Origin: Fructobacillus sp. EFB-N1
GTDB taxonomy: Bacteria > Bacillota > Bacilli > Lactobacillales > Lactobacillaceae
DNA: 64,000 nt
NCBI RefSeq assembly: GCF_001038455.1
Contig: NZ_LDUY01000004.1
Span: 27,080 to 91,079, forward strand
Reading direction: 5' to 3'
The translations under genes were made by a program, and so were the position numbers. This document shows positions 37,156 through 45,812 of the stretch, one piece after another; the stretch's first letter is position 1, and each line of letters starts with the position of its first letter. The notes beneath the pieces were generated by a model. It made no database searches, was not told the DNA's origin, and saw only the letters and a program-made list of their open reading frames with translations.

Positions 37156-38049
37156 TTACGCCCAACCTAATTCACTAATCGTACTTTTAATCAACGGTGT
37201 CTGCCAATTTTCCCCTAAGGCTAGGGTGACGAGGGCAGATTGAAAAACAAGCCAAGATTCAATTTGATCCTTCGAAAGGATACCGGTAACCGTTAACACA
37301 AGAGCAGTTTCGCCGGCTCGATCAGCCAAACCGGCTAAAATTAATTCAAAATCAGCTAAGTCAATTTCAGCTAGCCGATCAGCTGCAACCTGCAAATTCA
37401 CCACATCCGGATTCTTGGTCAACAAAGCAGAGAATGCCGCTCGAATTGTTTCTGGCGTCAAATCGTCAATTATGCCCGTTCGAATAACCGGAACAGCCAC
37501 TTTCTTGGCGACGGTTATGACCTTTTCCTGCAAATTTTCATCCAGTTCCTCTGGCAAGTAGACTCCGGCAAAACGGTCCGCTCCGACTTGCAATGCCGTG
37601 GCTAAGAAATAAGCCTGGTCAGCTGGCGCTAGTTCTCCCTGACCACCGGCCTCTTTCGTCGTATAAGCCAGCAAAACCAAGTGATCTCCTACTGTTTGAA
37701 GAGCGTTGTCCACTAATTCATTTACAATTTGCTGGTGCATAGCCGGCCAATTGGATAGAAATTCTTGGTGCGCCTGGTCCAATTCCGCCTTCATTGCGGC
37801 TTTTTTCATCGCGGAAGCGTCTCTTTCTTCAACCGCCTGCGCACCACCGGCCTTAACCTGGTCCCAAATGACCTCTTTGGAAAACTCATCCACAATGGCA
37901 TCAGCTTGCCAGATAACAGCATCTGGATTCTTCTGGTCTAACGCCTGCTTAAAGGGCGTAAATTTATCGGCCGGCCCTAATGCCATCGGAACGGCTAAGG
38001 CTGACTGGGCAATTGGCTTTTTCTGTTCAAATAATTCTGTAATTTTCAT
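37156..38049 (-). CDS. AroD-like protein lacking catalytic residues
   Basis: The 297-residue protein resembles type I 3-dehydroquinate dehydratase (a TIM-barrel shikimate-pathway enzyme) along its length: PDAVIWQAD at 43-50 lines up with the EWRAD strand, AYTTKEAGG (128-136) with the TLRTEKEGG strand, LTPETIRAAFSAL (197-209) with the segment after the catalytic histidine, and VVNLQV (216-221) with VVKIAV. The expected Glu, two Arg, His and Schiff-base Lys are replaced by Ile46, Gln48, Thr130, Ile/Gly near 193 and Asn218. An inserted helix of about 60 residues (56-120) is extra. It is likely a pseudoenzyme with another role. No good ribosome-binding site is seen; a hairpin lies just upstream. 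Confidence 0.6.
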   Translation of the reverse strand: MKITELFEQKKPIAQSALAVPMALGPADKFTPFKQALDQKNPDAVIWQADAIVDEFSKEVIWDQVKAGGAQAVEERDASAMKKAAMKAELDQAHQEFLSNWPAMHQQIVNELVDNALQTVGDHLVLLAYTTKEAGGQGELAPADQAYFLATALQVGADRFAGVYLPEELDENLQEKVITVAKKVAVPVIRTGIIDDLTPETIRAAFSALLTKNPDVVNLQVAADRLAEIDLADFELILAGLADRAGETALVLTVTGILSKDQIESWLVFQSALVTLALGENWQTPLIKSTISELGWA

Positions 38050-38063
38050 AGTCTAATAATCCG

Positions 38064-38095
38064 AAAGCCAGCTGGATGAGCAGCTGGCTTTTTTC
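38064..38095. terminator. Hairpin between the LacX-like and AroD-like genes
   Basis: An 11-bp stem (38064-38074 with 38081-38091) has a good T tail on the plus strand but only TTTCGG on the minus strand, where the neighbouring genes lie. It may end the LacX-like transcript weakly, or stop antisense transcription from the plus strand. Confidence 0.5.
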
Positions 38096-38123
38096 TTTCA
38101 TTGATTGATTTAAAATATTTTGC

Positions 38124-38999
38124 TTAAAAGAAATTCATCGAGTAGGAACCGTTAAAGGTATCACCCGCTGCAAGGACGTTCACACCAAACTTTTCCTTAA
38201 AGTTACCGGTGGCATCAACCGTATCGGCAATCCCCCACCAAGGTTCAACGGCAATAAACGGCGCATCCTTCCCGGCTGGTGTCCAAACACCAACAAACTG
38301 GGCATTATCAATCGTCATTTCCATGCCATGCTGGTTCGCTAACCGAGCCAACAAGAAGGTTGTCTTCTGGCGATCGAGCTTCAAAATAATGGCATCATCA
38401 TGATAGTCTTCTTGACGCAGACGCAACGGAATATTGGAAGAGAATGGCGTTGGCACATTTGGATTCGAATAAGGTCCAACCAAACGAATTCGATCGTAAA
38501 CCTTTTCGGGGGTCACAGACAAATAGTAATCCGAGAATTTACCACCATCAAGTGGGAGGTTAAAGGCTGGATGCCCTCCAACGGAGAAGAACAGTGAATC
38601 GTGACTCGCTGGATTCTTAACTTCGTACTCAACTTTCAATGATGAACCATTCAGGGTAAAGATAACATCAAAAATAAAGGCGAACGGATAAATTCGCCGT
38701 GTCGATTCGGAATCCTCCAACCGCAAACGAACAGCGTCATCCTGCTCACTGACAATCAAAAAATCCATATTTCGAGCAAAACCGTGCTGGTTCATATAAT
38801 AAGTTTGACCAGCCAGTTCATACTGATCACCTTGAAGGCGACCAACAATAGGGAAAAGATTAGGCGCATGCCGACCCCAATACATGGGATCCCCATACCA
38901 GATATACTCTAGTTCCGCTTCCTTATTCCACGCTGAAATCAGCTCCGCACCATGCTCGCTGATTTGTACCTTTAATTTGTCATTCTCCAGAATTATCAT
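38124..38999 (-). CDS. Aldose 1-epimerase family protein (LacX-like)
   Basis: This 291-residue protein has the galactose-mutarotase beta-sandwich pattern: an N-terminal NDKLKVQISEHGAEL strand, GRHAPNLFPIVGRL, the conserved MNQHGFARN with the catalytic histidine near residue 75, FSVGGHPAFNLPL with the second histidine near 143, and VEPWWGI. It belongs to the LacX/YihR-like branch, whose sugar substrate is unsure. The ATG has no ribosome-binding site and begins 6 nt after a consensus-like -10, so the mRNA is probably leaderless. Confidence 0.85.
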   Translation of the reverse strand: MIILENDKLKVQISEHGAELISAWNKEAELEYIWYGDPMYWGRHAPNLFPIVGRLQGDQYELAGQTYYMNQHGFARNMDFLIVSEQDDAVRLRLEDSESTRRIYPFAFIFDVIFTLNGSSLKVEYEVKNPASHDSLFFSVGGHPAFNLPLDGGKFSDYYLSVTPEKVYDRIRLVGPYSNPNVPTPFSSNIPLRLRQEDYHDDAIILKLDRQKTTFLLARLANQHGMEMTIDNAQFVGVWTPAGKDAPFIAVEPWWGIADTVDATGNFKEKFGVNVLAAGDTFNGSYSMNFF

Positions 39000-39005
39000 A
39001 ACTTT

Positions 39006-39034
39006 ATTTTACTATCTATTCTTAAGAATGACAA
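39006..39034 (-). promoter_or_regulatory. Promoter of the LacX-like gene, leaderless type
   Basis: TTGTCA (39029-39034) and TAAAAT (39006-39011) are spaced 17 nt; six nt separate the -10 from the ATG, so position +1 falls on the A of ATG. The spacer contains the palindrome TTCTTAAGAA. Confidence 0.7.
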
Positions 39035-39077
39035 TTTAATTGGCCCGCACTTTAAAAAAACTGTTGGATAAAGATCA

Positions 39078-40022
39078 TTACCCTCTTTTTGTGTGTCCTT
39101 CACCCGCTTTTTTGGCCCGTGGAAAGAAATTTTGATACGAATCCTGGAGCATAGCTTTCGAAACATGAGTATAGATTTGAGTCGTTGAAAGATTGGCGTG
39201 GCCCAGTAATTCCTGAACAGTTCGCATATCTGCTCCTCGGTTTAACAAAGCAGTCGCAAAGCTATGCCGTAGCATGTGCGGATGAATCTTACCTGTTAGG
39301 GTCGTTTTTTGCATCAACTGGTTGAGAATATAGGTCACACCGGCAGTAGTGATTGGGCCACCATTGGCATTTAAGAAGACGACATCTTTTTGGTTTAAGC
39401 GGTGACTTTTAGCCATTAACATCGGCCGGCAATTGTCTAAATAATCTTCCAAGGCTTTCTTAGCATATGAACCAAAGGGCACAAATCGGTCCTTATTCCC
39501 TTTTCCGTGAATCAGCACCAGACGCTGATTTAAATCAATTTGGTCCAATGTCAGTCCCGCAAATTCAGAAACTCGGGTTCCTGTGGCGAATAAGAATTCC
39601 AACAAAGCGGCATCTCGACGCCAGAGGGGATGGTCATTTTGGTCATAAGCAACCTGAAAGAGTTCCAACATCTCATTATCATAAAAAAATTCCGGTAAAT
39701 GTGCCTGGTGCTTCCGCAGTGCTACCCCATCAAAGGGATTATCAACAGCTAAATTCTCACTCACCAAATAAGCATAGAAATTTTTCAGACTCGAAACCTT
39801 ACGAGCAATCGTCGTTCGCGCGAGCATTTGATCATAAAGGCTGGCTAAATAAACTCGAACATCTAAGCTTTTAATGCTGGTAAAGCCAGTAAAGCCCCCA
39901 TTATCGGTCAAATAGTTCACAAATTCGTCAATATCAGTTCGATACGCTTTCACAGTTTGAAGCGAATAACCACGTTCTGCCTGCAAGTATTGTTGGTATT
40001 GTTGTACAGCATTGATTTCCAT
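39078..40022 (-). CDS. xerC: Site-specific tyrosine recombinase (XerC type)
   Basis: Xer recombinases resolve chromosome dimers at dif. The 314-residue protein has an N-terminal core-binding domain and a C-terminal catalytic domain with Arg in FATGTRVSE, Lys in HGKGNKDR, His-x-x-Arg in HPHMLRHSF, His in LLGHANLSTTQ and the nucleophile Tyr in QIYTH. Length fits XerC/XerD rather than the longer XerS. No neighbouring mobile-element genes are seen, so a housekeeping role is likely. The ATG at 40020-40022 starts 6 nt after a TATAAT and lacks a good ribosome-binding site. Confidence 0.88.
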   Translation of the reverse strand: MEINAVQQYQQYLQAERGYSLQTVKAYRTDIDEFVNYLTDNGGFTGFTSIKSLDVRVYLASLYDQMLARTTIARKVSSLKNFYAYLVSENLAVDNPFDGVALRKHQAHLPEFFYDNEMLELFQVAYDQNDHPLWRRDAALLEFLFATGTRVSEFAGLTLDQIDLNQRLVLIHGKGNKDRFVPFGSYAKKALEDYLDNCRPMLMAKSHRLNQKDVVFLNANGGPITTAGVTYILNQLMQKTTLTGKIHPHMLRHSFATALLNRGADMRTVQELLGHANLSTTQIYTHVSKAMLQDSYQNFFPRAKKAGEGHTKRG

Positions 40023-40028
40023 ATTTCC

Positions 40029-40034
40029 ATTATA
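40029..40034 (-). promoter_or_regulatory. -10 box six nt before the xerC start
   Basis: TATAAT on the minus strand is separated by six nt from the xerC ATG. The -35 region is weak. The arrangement predicts a leaderless transcript. Confidence 0.5.
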
Positions 40035-40098
40035 CAAAGACAAATATTAAGAAGAACTTAAGATAGTTAGGATTCCACTAACCTTAACCTATGTGACA

Positions 40099-40137
40099 GT
40101 AATTAGACGAATGGCATTGTATAGTAATACTAATTAC
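40099..40137. promoter_or_regulatory. Inverted repeat flanking the promoter of the small orphan gene
   Basis: Perfect 8-bp arms GTAATTAG (40099-40106) and CTAATTAC (40130-40137) flank a probable promoter (TTAGAC 40103-40108, TAATAC 40125-40130, 16-nt spacer). Both core elements overlap the arms, as expected for a repressor site. Confidence 0.5.
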
Positions 40138-40161
40138 AGAAACGATACGGAGGATTTCGTC

Positions 40162-40422
40162 ATGAATCTACCAGTTAATTCGACCAGAAGTTATTTACGC
40201 CACATTTTTGGGTTGAAGCGGGTCAAGGTCGATGCCTTCTTCTTGAGCATCCGTGATAACATTTTAAATCACCGTGACCAACGAGAAGCATGGAAAAACG
40301 GGACGACCTTTACACCAACCCACCATGAGGCCAAAGATTTACTCAATAAGCGGGTTGTTGCTGAAAACGACCGCTACTCTTATGGTCGACTCGCTCACCA
40401 TCAACACAATGATTTTAACTAA
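40162..40422 (+). CDS. Hypothetical 86-residue protein
   Basis: I do not recognise this small, basic, histidine-rich protein, which starts MNLPVNSTRSYLRHIFGLKR and ends with a HHQHNDFN tail. It has no membrane segment or signal peptide. CGGAGG lies 8 nt before the ATG; a longer frame to 40093 runs through the promoter. It is a monocistronic plus-strand gene with its own promoter, inverted repeat and a perfect terminator, divergent from xerC and convergent with the DUF711 gene. These signals argue that it is a real expressed gene. Confidence 0.75.
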   Translation: MNLPVNSTRSYLRHIFGLKRVKVDAFFLSIRDNILNHRDQREAWKNGTTFTPTHHEAKDLLNKRVVAENDRYSYGRLAHHQHNDFN

Positions 40423-40430
40423 TACGCATG

Positions 40431-40461
40431 AAAGGCCCACTGCAAAAGTGGGCCTTTTTTC
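40431..40461 (+). terminator. Terminator of the small orphan gene
   Basis: An 11-bp perfect stem (40431-40441 with 40447-40457) is followed by TTT and further T. Confidence 0.92.
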
Positions 40462-40497
40462 TTATCATCATTTACCATGCCAAATATCAGCACCAGC

Positions 40498-40545
40498 ACA
40501 AAAATGAGCCCAAACCAAACCTGGTCGAGGACTCATTTTTTCTTT
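40498..40545. terminator. Terminator after the DUF711 gene
   Basis: Arms AAAATGAG and CTCATTTT (outer parts of 40501-40540) with T runs on both strands; it ends the minus-strand DUF711 gene and could back up the plus-strand terminator. Confidence 0.7.
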
Positions 40546-40546
40546 T

Positions 40547-41890
40547 TTAATTCTTAAAGGAATGAATTGGTGCAGGCACGTGCCCACCACGATTAATAAA
40601 ATCAGTAGAAGACTTATCAACCACTGGCATCACTGGGGCAGTTCCCAACAAACCACCATAGTCGACCATGTCACCAACCTTCGTGCTATTCGTTGGCAAG
40701 ATTCGCACAGCCGTCGTCTTGTTGTTTTGCACCCCAATCGCTACTTCATCAGCAATCATTGCTGAAATGGTTGTCGCTGGTGTATCACCTGGGATGGCAA
40801 TCATATCCAACCCAACCGAACAAACAGACGTCATCGCTTCTAACTTGGCCAATGACAATGTTCCAGCCTGGACGGCATCAATCATCCCGGCATCTTCTGA
40901 AACGGGGATAAAGGCACCAGACAAACCACCAACACCTTGTGCGGCCATCACGCCACCCTTTTTAACGGCATCGTTCAAGAGCATCAAAGCAGCAGTCGTT
41001 CCATGCGTCCCAACTTGTTCCAAACCGATTTCTTCCAAGACTTCGGCTACAGAATCACCACGAGCTGGTGTTGGTGCTAAGGACAAATCAACAATTCCAA
41101 ACGGTACGCCAAGGCGTTCCGCTGCAATCGTTCCAACTAACTGACCAACACGGGTAATCTTAAAGGCCGTCTTCTTGATAGTTTCGGCAACCACTGTAAT
41201 GGACTCACCCTTGACCTGTTCCAAGGCACGCTTAACAACACCAGGGCCTGAAACGCCGACGTTAATCACAACGTCTGGTTCTGAAACACCGTGGAAGGCG
41301 CCAGCCATAAAGGGATTATCTTCAACGGCATTGGCAAAGACCACCATCTTTGAATTTGCTGTATCAGACTTGTCCGTAATGGCCTTAATCATTTCACCCA
41401 TCAACTTGACGGCATCAAGGTTGATCCCAGCTTTTGATGAACCAACGTTAATGGATGACATCACAACATCCGTTTCCGTCAAAGCCTTTGGCAATGACTT
41501 AATCAACGCTAAATCACCATGTGAAAAGCCTTTTTGGACCAAAGCGGAATAGCCACCAATAAAATCAACGCCAACCTCTTTAGCGGCATCATCTAAGGCA
41601 TGCGCCAAAACAAGGATTTCCTTTTCATCGGCATGACCAGCAATCAAAGAAACCGGCGTGACCGAAATCCGCTTATTCGTAATGGGTACACCATATTCAC
41701 GTTCAATTTGTTGACCAACTACCACCAAGTTCTTGGCATAAGTGGTTACCTTTTGATAAACGTTCTTCGCTGTTTCTTCAACTGAACCACCAACAGTGTC
41801 CAGCAAAGAAATGCCCATCGTAATCGTCCGGATGTCAAAGTTATCTTCTTTGACCATCTGAATTGTTTCTCGAATTTGTGTTGTATCCAT
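40547..41890 (-). CDS. DUF711/UPF0210 family protein
   Basis: This 447-residue cytosolic protein belongs to the UPF0210 (DUF711, PFL-like) family, recognisable from [12 protein letters not shown] near residue 20, [23 protein letters not shown] and [17 protein letters not shown]. The fold is related to pyruvate-formate-lyase-like barrels; the function is not known. It follows the ACT-domain gene, a very conserved pair that suggests a shared metabolic role. The ATG at 41888-41890 has only a weak site; the gap to the ACT gene is 46 nt. Confidence 0.9.
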   Translation of the reverse strand: MDTTQIRETIQMVKEDNFDIRTITMGISLLDTVGGSVEETAKNVYQKVTTYAKNLVVVGQQIEREYGVPITNKRISVTPVSLIAGHADEKEILVLAHALDDAAKEVGVDFIGGYSALVQKGFSHGDLALIKSLPKALTETDVVMSSINVGSSKAGINLDAVKLMGEMIKAITDKSDTANSKMVVFANAVEDNPFMAGAFHGVSEPDVVINVGVSGPGVVKRALEQVKGESITVVAETIKKTAFKITRVGQLVGTIAAERLGVPFGIVDLSLAPTPARGDSVAEVLEEIGLEQVGTHGTTAALMLLNDAVKKGGVMAAQGVGGLSGAFIPVSEDAGMIDAVQAGTLSLAKLEAMTSVCSVGLDMIAIPGDTPATTISAMIADEVAIGVQNNKTTAVRILPTNSTKVGDMVDYGGLLGTAPVMPVVDKSSTDFINRGGHVPAPIHSFKN

Positions 41891-41936
41891 TATTTGCTTC
41901 TTTTCTTCGTCTTTGTTCGCACTAATTTTTTTAAAA

Positions 41937-42206
41937 TTAGATGTGGGACATCGTATCAAAAATTTCTTCTCGTTGGACGTGCACAGTCACGCCTAAGCGA
42001 GCGCCTTCCTCTTTAACAGAGGCATAGACTTCATCAAAATCAGCAGCAGCATCGATTGCTACTAACATTGACATGGTAAACGTCTTCGACATAATGGTCT
42101 GAGACATGTCCAAAATGTTGACCCCATGTTCTGACAAAGTGGTGGCAATTCCTGCAACGATTCCTGTTTGGTCTTGGCCAACAACGGTTACAACTGCTTT
42201 AATCAT
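41937..42206 (-). CDS. ACT-domain protein (UPF0237)
   Basis: A single ACT domain fills the 89 residues, with the ligand-site pattern [29 protein letters not shown] domains bind amino acids as regulators; this family resembles the N-terminal half of GcvR. Coupling to the DUF711 gene downstream is conserved in many bacteria, so it probably senses an effector for that protein. AGGAG precedes the ATG. Confidence 0.92.
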   Translation of the reverse strand: MIKAVVTVVGQDQTGIVAGIATTLSEHGVNILDMSQTIMSKTFTMSMLVAIDAAADFDEVYASVKEEGARLGVTVHVQREEIFDTMSHI

Positions 42207-42270
42207 GATTTTCTCCTCTAATTAATGGTTCAAAGCCTGCAATTTTTGTCAGACCCGACTTGACTGATTT

Positions 42271-42717
42271 TTAGATGACTTCGCCATCATATGGCTTTGC
42301 TGGCAAAGCTTCCAAATCATACGATGCGACATCTTCAATCTTGTCGAAGTATGCCGTTAATGACATAGCAATCATCAAGTTCAACGTAATATCCGCTTCC
42401 TCTTTGATGACGACAACGGGAATTCCCTTGGCCTTCGCATAACCGATTTCCCAAGCAGTACCTGAATCGGTATCGGCCCGGTCAAAATCAGCCAACGCTA
42501 CCATCACATCACAATTGTCGATGGCTTCAACGTCAGACCCGTAGGCGGCGTGACGCCATGGCTCTGAAAAAAGCTCATATTCAGCATGCTGATGCTTTCG
42601 AGGTGAAAAAACGTGACCAACTTGGTCGTGTTCTTCTAAGACCTTTTCGAGGCGCTCAGCCTTCTTAATCTGTGTTTCTGAAAAAAATGGTCCAGCCAAA
42701 TAAATCCGCTTTGCCAT
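42271..42717 (-). CDS. ntd: Nucleoside 2-deoxyribosyltransferase
   Basis: This lactic acid bacterial salvage enzyme swaps purine or pyrimidine bases on 2'-deoxyribonucleosides. The 148-residue protein has IYLAGPFF at the N-terminus, the Asp-containing VALADFDRADTDSGTAWEIGYA with the catalytic Glu near residue 90, and the C-terminal substrate loop. AAAGGAG precedes the ATG. Whether it is the purine-specific (PDT) or general (NDT) type cannot be judged. Confidence 0.9.
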   Translation of the reverse strand: MAKRIYLAGPFFSETQIKKAERLEKVLEEHDQVGHVFSPRKHQHAEYELFSEPWRHAAYGSDVEAIDNCDVMVALADFDRADTDSGTAWEIGYAKAKGIPVVVIKEEADITLNLMIAMSLTAYFDKIEDVASYDLEALPAKPYDGEVI

Positions 42718-42851
42718 GGGTAATTCTCCTTTACTTACCTGTTTACCTATTCTCTTAGTTTACCAAAAGCAAGTTGCAACGGGATAACATTCTAAATGAA
42801 AAATAGGACAAAAATAGAACGTTTAGCACGCTTTGCCTCAAATGTTTGTCT

Positions 42852-44015
42852 TTAGCTCATCTTGTATTGACGGTGGCCATTTTGCCAGCCAACAAATTGG
42901 CACAAGCCCGCGTTCTCAAAACCCGCCGTCGTCACATCAACCTGATAGTCAAACAACTGCGAATTGAAGACGTCCTCGTACTCACTGACTGAAAGCTGAC
43001 GACGGTCGGCCAACATGCCATCAACATTCTGGCTAGCAATAGCAGACTGGAAGTTTTCTTGGACCTTTAATGAAAAGAGCTCGGCCTCCGCACCTGAACC
43101 ATATGAAAAGACAGCCAACCGTTGACCGGCAGCGATTTGCCCATTCTGCAATAGGGAAAGTAGTGCGAGATAGACTGACCCCGTATAGAGGTTTCCAACC
43201 TGACGGTTATAAATCTGTGAAGCTGCCAATTGTTCCTGGAGGAATTGTTGCTGCTCAGGTGTCGCTTGGTCCAAAACTTGGTCCAATGCCTTCTTGCCCA
43301 TCTTCGTGTATGGCAGATGGAAGGCAAAACCGGCAAAGTCGGCCAACGATAACTTTGTCTGTTCTGTATATCGTGACCACAGCGTCAAGAACATTTCCTT
43401 GTAAATATCCGTTGACAGATGGCCATCAACCAAGGCCGTCGTTGCGGCCACTGGCCGCCAAAAATCAGGAACGTCCTGGCTCATATAAACAGAGTCATCT
43501 TCGATTTCAGCAATGGCCGGATTAGCGCTCACCACCATGGCAATCGCACCAGCCCCCTGCGTGACCTCTCCAGCTGTCTTCAGCCCATAGCGAGCGATAT
43601 CAGCCGCAATCACCAAAACTTTCTTGTCGGGGTGCAAGTTCACGTAATCCTTGGCTTGCATCAAACCAAAGGTCCCAGCATAGCAGGCCTGCTTCATTTC
43701 AATCGTGCGAATGTATGGCGATAGGCCCAACAACTTCTGCGCAAAAACGGCCGCTGATTTGGAATTATCAACCCCGGACTCAGTAGCAAAAATCAGCATA
43801 TCAATGTCCACGATATCGTCAGCGGTCAAGATTTTCTTGGCGGCATTGACCCCCATCGTCACCACGTCTTCATAGTTCGGCACGACAGATTGAACCGACT
43901 GACCAATGCCAATCGTATACTTGTCAGGTTCATCGCCTCTGGCTTTTGCCAATTCGACCATATCAAGTGCTAGTCCTGGCGTGTAGAAAGCTAATTTATC
44001 AATACCTGCAGCCAT
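42852..44015 (-). CDS. mvaS: Hydroxymethylglutaryl-CoA synthase
   Basis: MvaS condenses acetyl-CoA and acetoacetyl-CoA in the mevalonate route to isoprenoids, used by Gram-positive cocci and lactobacilli. The 387-residue protein has the catalytic Glu79 in FATESGVD, nucleophile Cys111 in KQACYAGT and His233 in FHLPYTKMG. AAAAGGAG precedes the ATG. No mvaA or mvaE is adjacent. Confidence 0.96.
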   Translation of the reverse strand: MAAGIDKLAFYTPGLALDMVELAKARGDEPDKYTIGIGQSVQSVVPNYEDVVTMGVNAAKKILTADDIVDIDMLIFATESGVDNSKSAAVFAQKLLGLSPYIRTIEMKQACYAGTFGLMQAKDYVNLHPDKKVLVIAADIARYGLKTAGEVTQGAGAIAMVVSANPAIAEIEDDSVYMSQDVPDFWRPVAATTALVDGHLSTDIYKEMFLTLWSRYTEQTKLSLADFAGFAFHLPYTKMGKKALDQVLDQATPEQQQFLQEQLAASQIYNRQVGNLYTGSVYLALLSLLQNGQIAAGQRLAVFSYGSGAEAELFSLKVQENFQSAIASQNVDGMLADRRQLSVSEYEDVFNSQLFDYQVDVTTAGFENAGLCQFVGWQNGHRQYKMS

Positions 44016-44036
44016 TAAAAATCTCCTTTTTACTTA

Positions 44037-44062
44037 AGCAAAAAAGCGCTCGAAAGCGCTCC
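44037..44062 (-). terminator. Terminator after ykpA
   Basis: Arms AGCGCT (44045-44050 and 44055-44060) with a TTCG loop and T run on the minus strand separate ykpA from mvaS. Confidence 0.85.
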
Positions 44063-44090
44063 TTGATAGTTCTCACCATCAGCTCATGAA

Positions 44091-45716
44091 TTAATCGTAC
44101 AAAGCCTTCACCTTGGCTTGAATACTGTCCGTGTTAATAAAGTCATCATAAGTTGTATCCAAACGGTCAACCACACCTTTGGCAGAAACTTCGACAATAT
44201 GGTTGGCCGTTGTTTCCAAGAACTCGTGGTCATGAGAAGTCATAATAACAGAACCCTTAAAGTCTGCAACCGCATCGTTCAATGACTGAATTGATTCCAA
44301 ATCCAAGTGATTTGTTGGATCGTCAAGCAACAAAACGTTGGCCTTCAACAGCATCAACTTAGCCAAAACGATTCGAACCTTTTCACCACCGGACAAAACT
44401 TTAATCTGCTTCAAGGCATCATCACCCTTAAAGAGCATTTGGCCAAGCATACCACGCAATGACGTGTTATCCTTTTGCTCTTCTTCGGCAAAATCGCGCA
44501 ACCAATCCAAGATGACCTTTTCCTGGTCGTCGAAGTTATCGTTCAAATCCTTAGCCAAGTATGACTGGGTAGTCGTAACGCCCCAAGTAACAGATCCTGT
44601 ATCGGGTTCCATCGTGCCCGCCAAAATTTGCATCAACGTGGTCGTTGCTAAATCAGACCGGGACAAGATGGCAATCTTATCGCCAGGACGGCCAGTAAAG
44701 GTAATGTTATCCAAAACCTTTTCGCCATCAATCGTCTTAGAGACCCCTTCAACGCGAACTAAATCATTCCCCAATTCACGGTTCAATGGGAAGGAAATGT
44801 AAGGGTACTTACGTGATGAAGGCTTGATATCATCCAAAGTAATCTTATCCAACTGCTTCTTACGAGCCGTTGCCTGCTTTGACTTTGAGGCGTTGGCAGA
44901 GAATCGTGCCACGAATTCTTGCAGCTGCTTGATTTGCTCTTCCTTCTTAGCGTTTTGCTGTGAGGCCAGGCGTTGGGCCAATTCAGCTGATTCACGCCAG
45001 AAATCGTAGTTTCCAACGAACGGCGTAATCTTACCGTAGTCTACGTCCAAGATATTCGTTGACACGACGTTCAAGAAGTGACGATCGTGCGAAACAACAA
45101 TCACGAGGTTTTCAAAGTCAGCCAAGAAGTCTTCCAACCAGGCAATCGTCTGAACATCCAACCCGTTGGTCGGCTCATCCAAAACCAAGATATCTGGATT
45201 ACCAAACAAAGCCTGAGCCAACAAAACCTTAACCTTATCGTTTTCAGTCAAGTCGCCCATCATGCTCTGTTGCATTGATTCGTCGATGCCCAACTTAGTC
45301 AGCAGTTGTGCTGCTTCAGTTTCAGCGTTCCAGCCGTCTAACTCTTCGAATTCGGCAGACAAGTCACCTACACGCACCCCGTCTTCATCTGAAAAATCAG
45401 GCTTCGCATAGATGGCGTCCATTTCGGTCTTAACCTGGTAGAGACGTTCATGCCCCTGGATAACCGTATCCATCACTGTAAAGTCGTCAAAGGCGAAGTG
45501 ATCCTGCTGTAGAGATGACATCCGGTCGTTATCGCTAATGCTGATGACACCCTCAGTCGGTTCCAATTCCCCCTGAAGCAATTTCAAAAAGGTTGATTTA
45601 CCGGCACCATTGGCTCCGATAATGCCGTATGTATGGCCGGGGACCAACTTTAAGTTAACGTCCTGGTAAAGTTTCTTACCAGAAAATGAAAATGACATGT
45701 CTGCAACAGTAATCAC
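44091..45716 (-). CDS. ykpA: ABC-F ATPase, YkpA type
   Basis: This translation-associated ABC-F protein of 541 residues is close to B. subtilis YkpA in length and pattern. Domain 1 is canonical for Walker A (GANGAGKSTF) and Walker B (ILVLDEPTNGLD), with a LTEND signature. The linker contains the EEQIKQLQEFVARFSANASK segment typical of the family. Domain 2 keeps LSGGEKVR but has no Walker A (SRSDLATTT, 352-360) and has LLLDDPTNHLD, with Asp for the catalytic Glu. The start is GTG (45714-45716), with GGAGG 8 nt upstream. Confidence 0.92.
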   Translation of the reverse strand: MITVADMSFSFSGKKLYQDVNLKLVPGHTYGIIGANGAGKSTFLKLLQGELEPTEGVISISDNDRMSSLQQDHFAFDDFTVMDTVIQGHERLYQVKTEMDAIYAKPDFSDEDGVRVGDLSAEFEELDGWNAETEAAQLLTKLGIDESMQQSMMGDLTENDKVKVLLAQALFGNPDILVLDEPTNGLDVQTIAWLEDFLADFENLVIVVSHDRHFLNVVSTNILDVDYGKITPFVGNYDFWRESAELAQRLASQQNAKKEEQIKQLQEFVARFSANASKSKQATARKKQLDKITLDDIKPSSRKYPYISFPLNRELGNDLVRVEGVSKTIDGEKVLDNITFTGRPGDKIAILSRSDLATTTLMQILAGTMEPDTGSVTWGVTTTQSYLAKDLNDNFDDQEKVILDWLRDFAEEEQKDNTSLRGMLGQMLFKGDDALKQIKVLSGGEKVRIVLAKLMLLKANVLLLDDPTNHLDLESIQSLNDAVADFKGSVIMTSHDHEFLETTANHIVEVSAKGVVDRLDTTYDDFINTDSIQAKVKALYD

Positions 45717-45773
45717 GAATGCTTCCTCCAAGGGGGTAAAAAGTAAAAAAATTATTCTCTTAGTATTTTAACA

Positions 45774-45800
45774 GAAAAACGCCCCCTTTTGGGGGGCGCT
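45774..45800 (-). terminator. Terminator after the 131-residue membrane protein gene
   Basis: A GC-rich 7-bp stem (45780-45786 with 45792-45798) and TTTTT on the minus strand. Confidence 0.85.
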
Positions 45801-45812
45801 TTCTTCGATTAT

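Noticed and set aside
39078..40022. Tyrosine recombinase as integrase of a genomic island
   Set aside because: No att-like repeats, excisionase or cargo genes flank it, and length and motifs fit housekeeping XerC.
40668..41144. Plus-strand frame of 158 codons opposite the DUF711 gene
   Set aside because: It mirrors codon bias of the conserved gene on the other strand and has no start signals.
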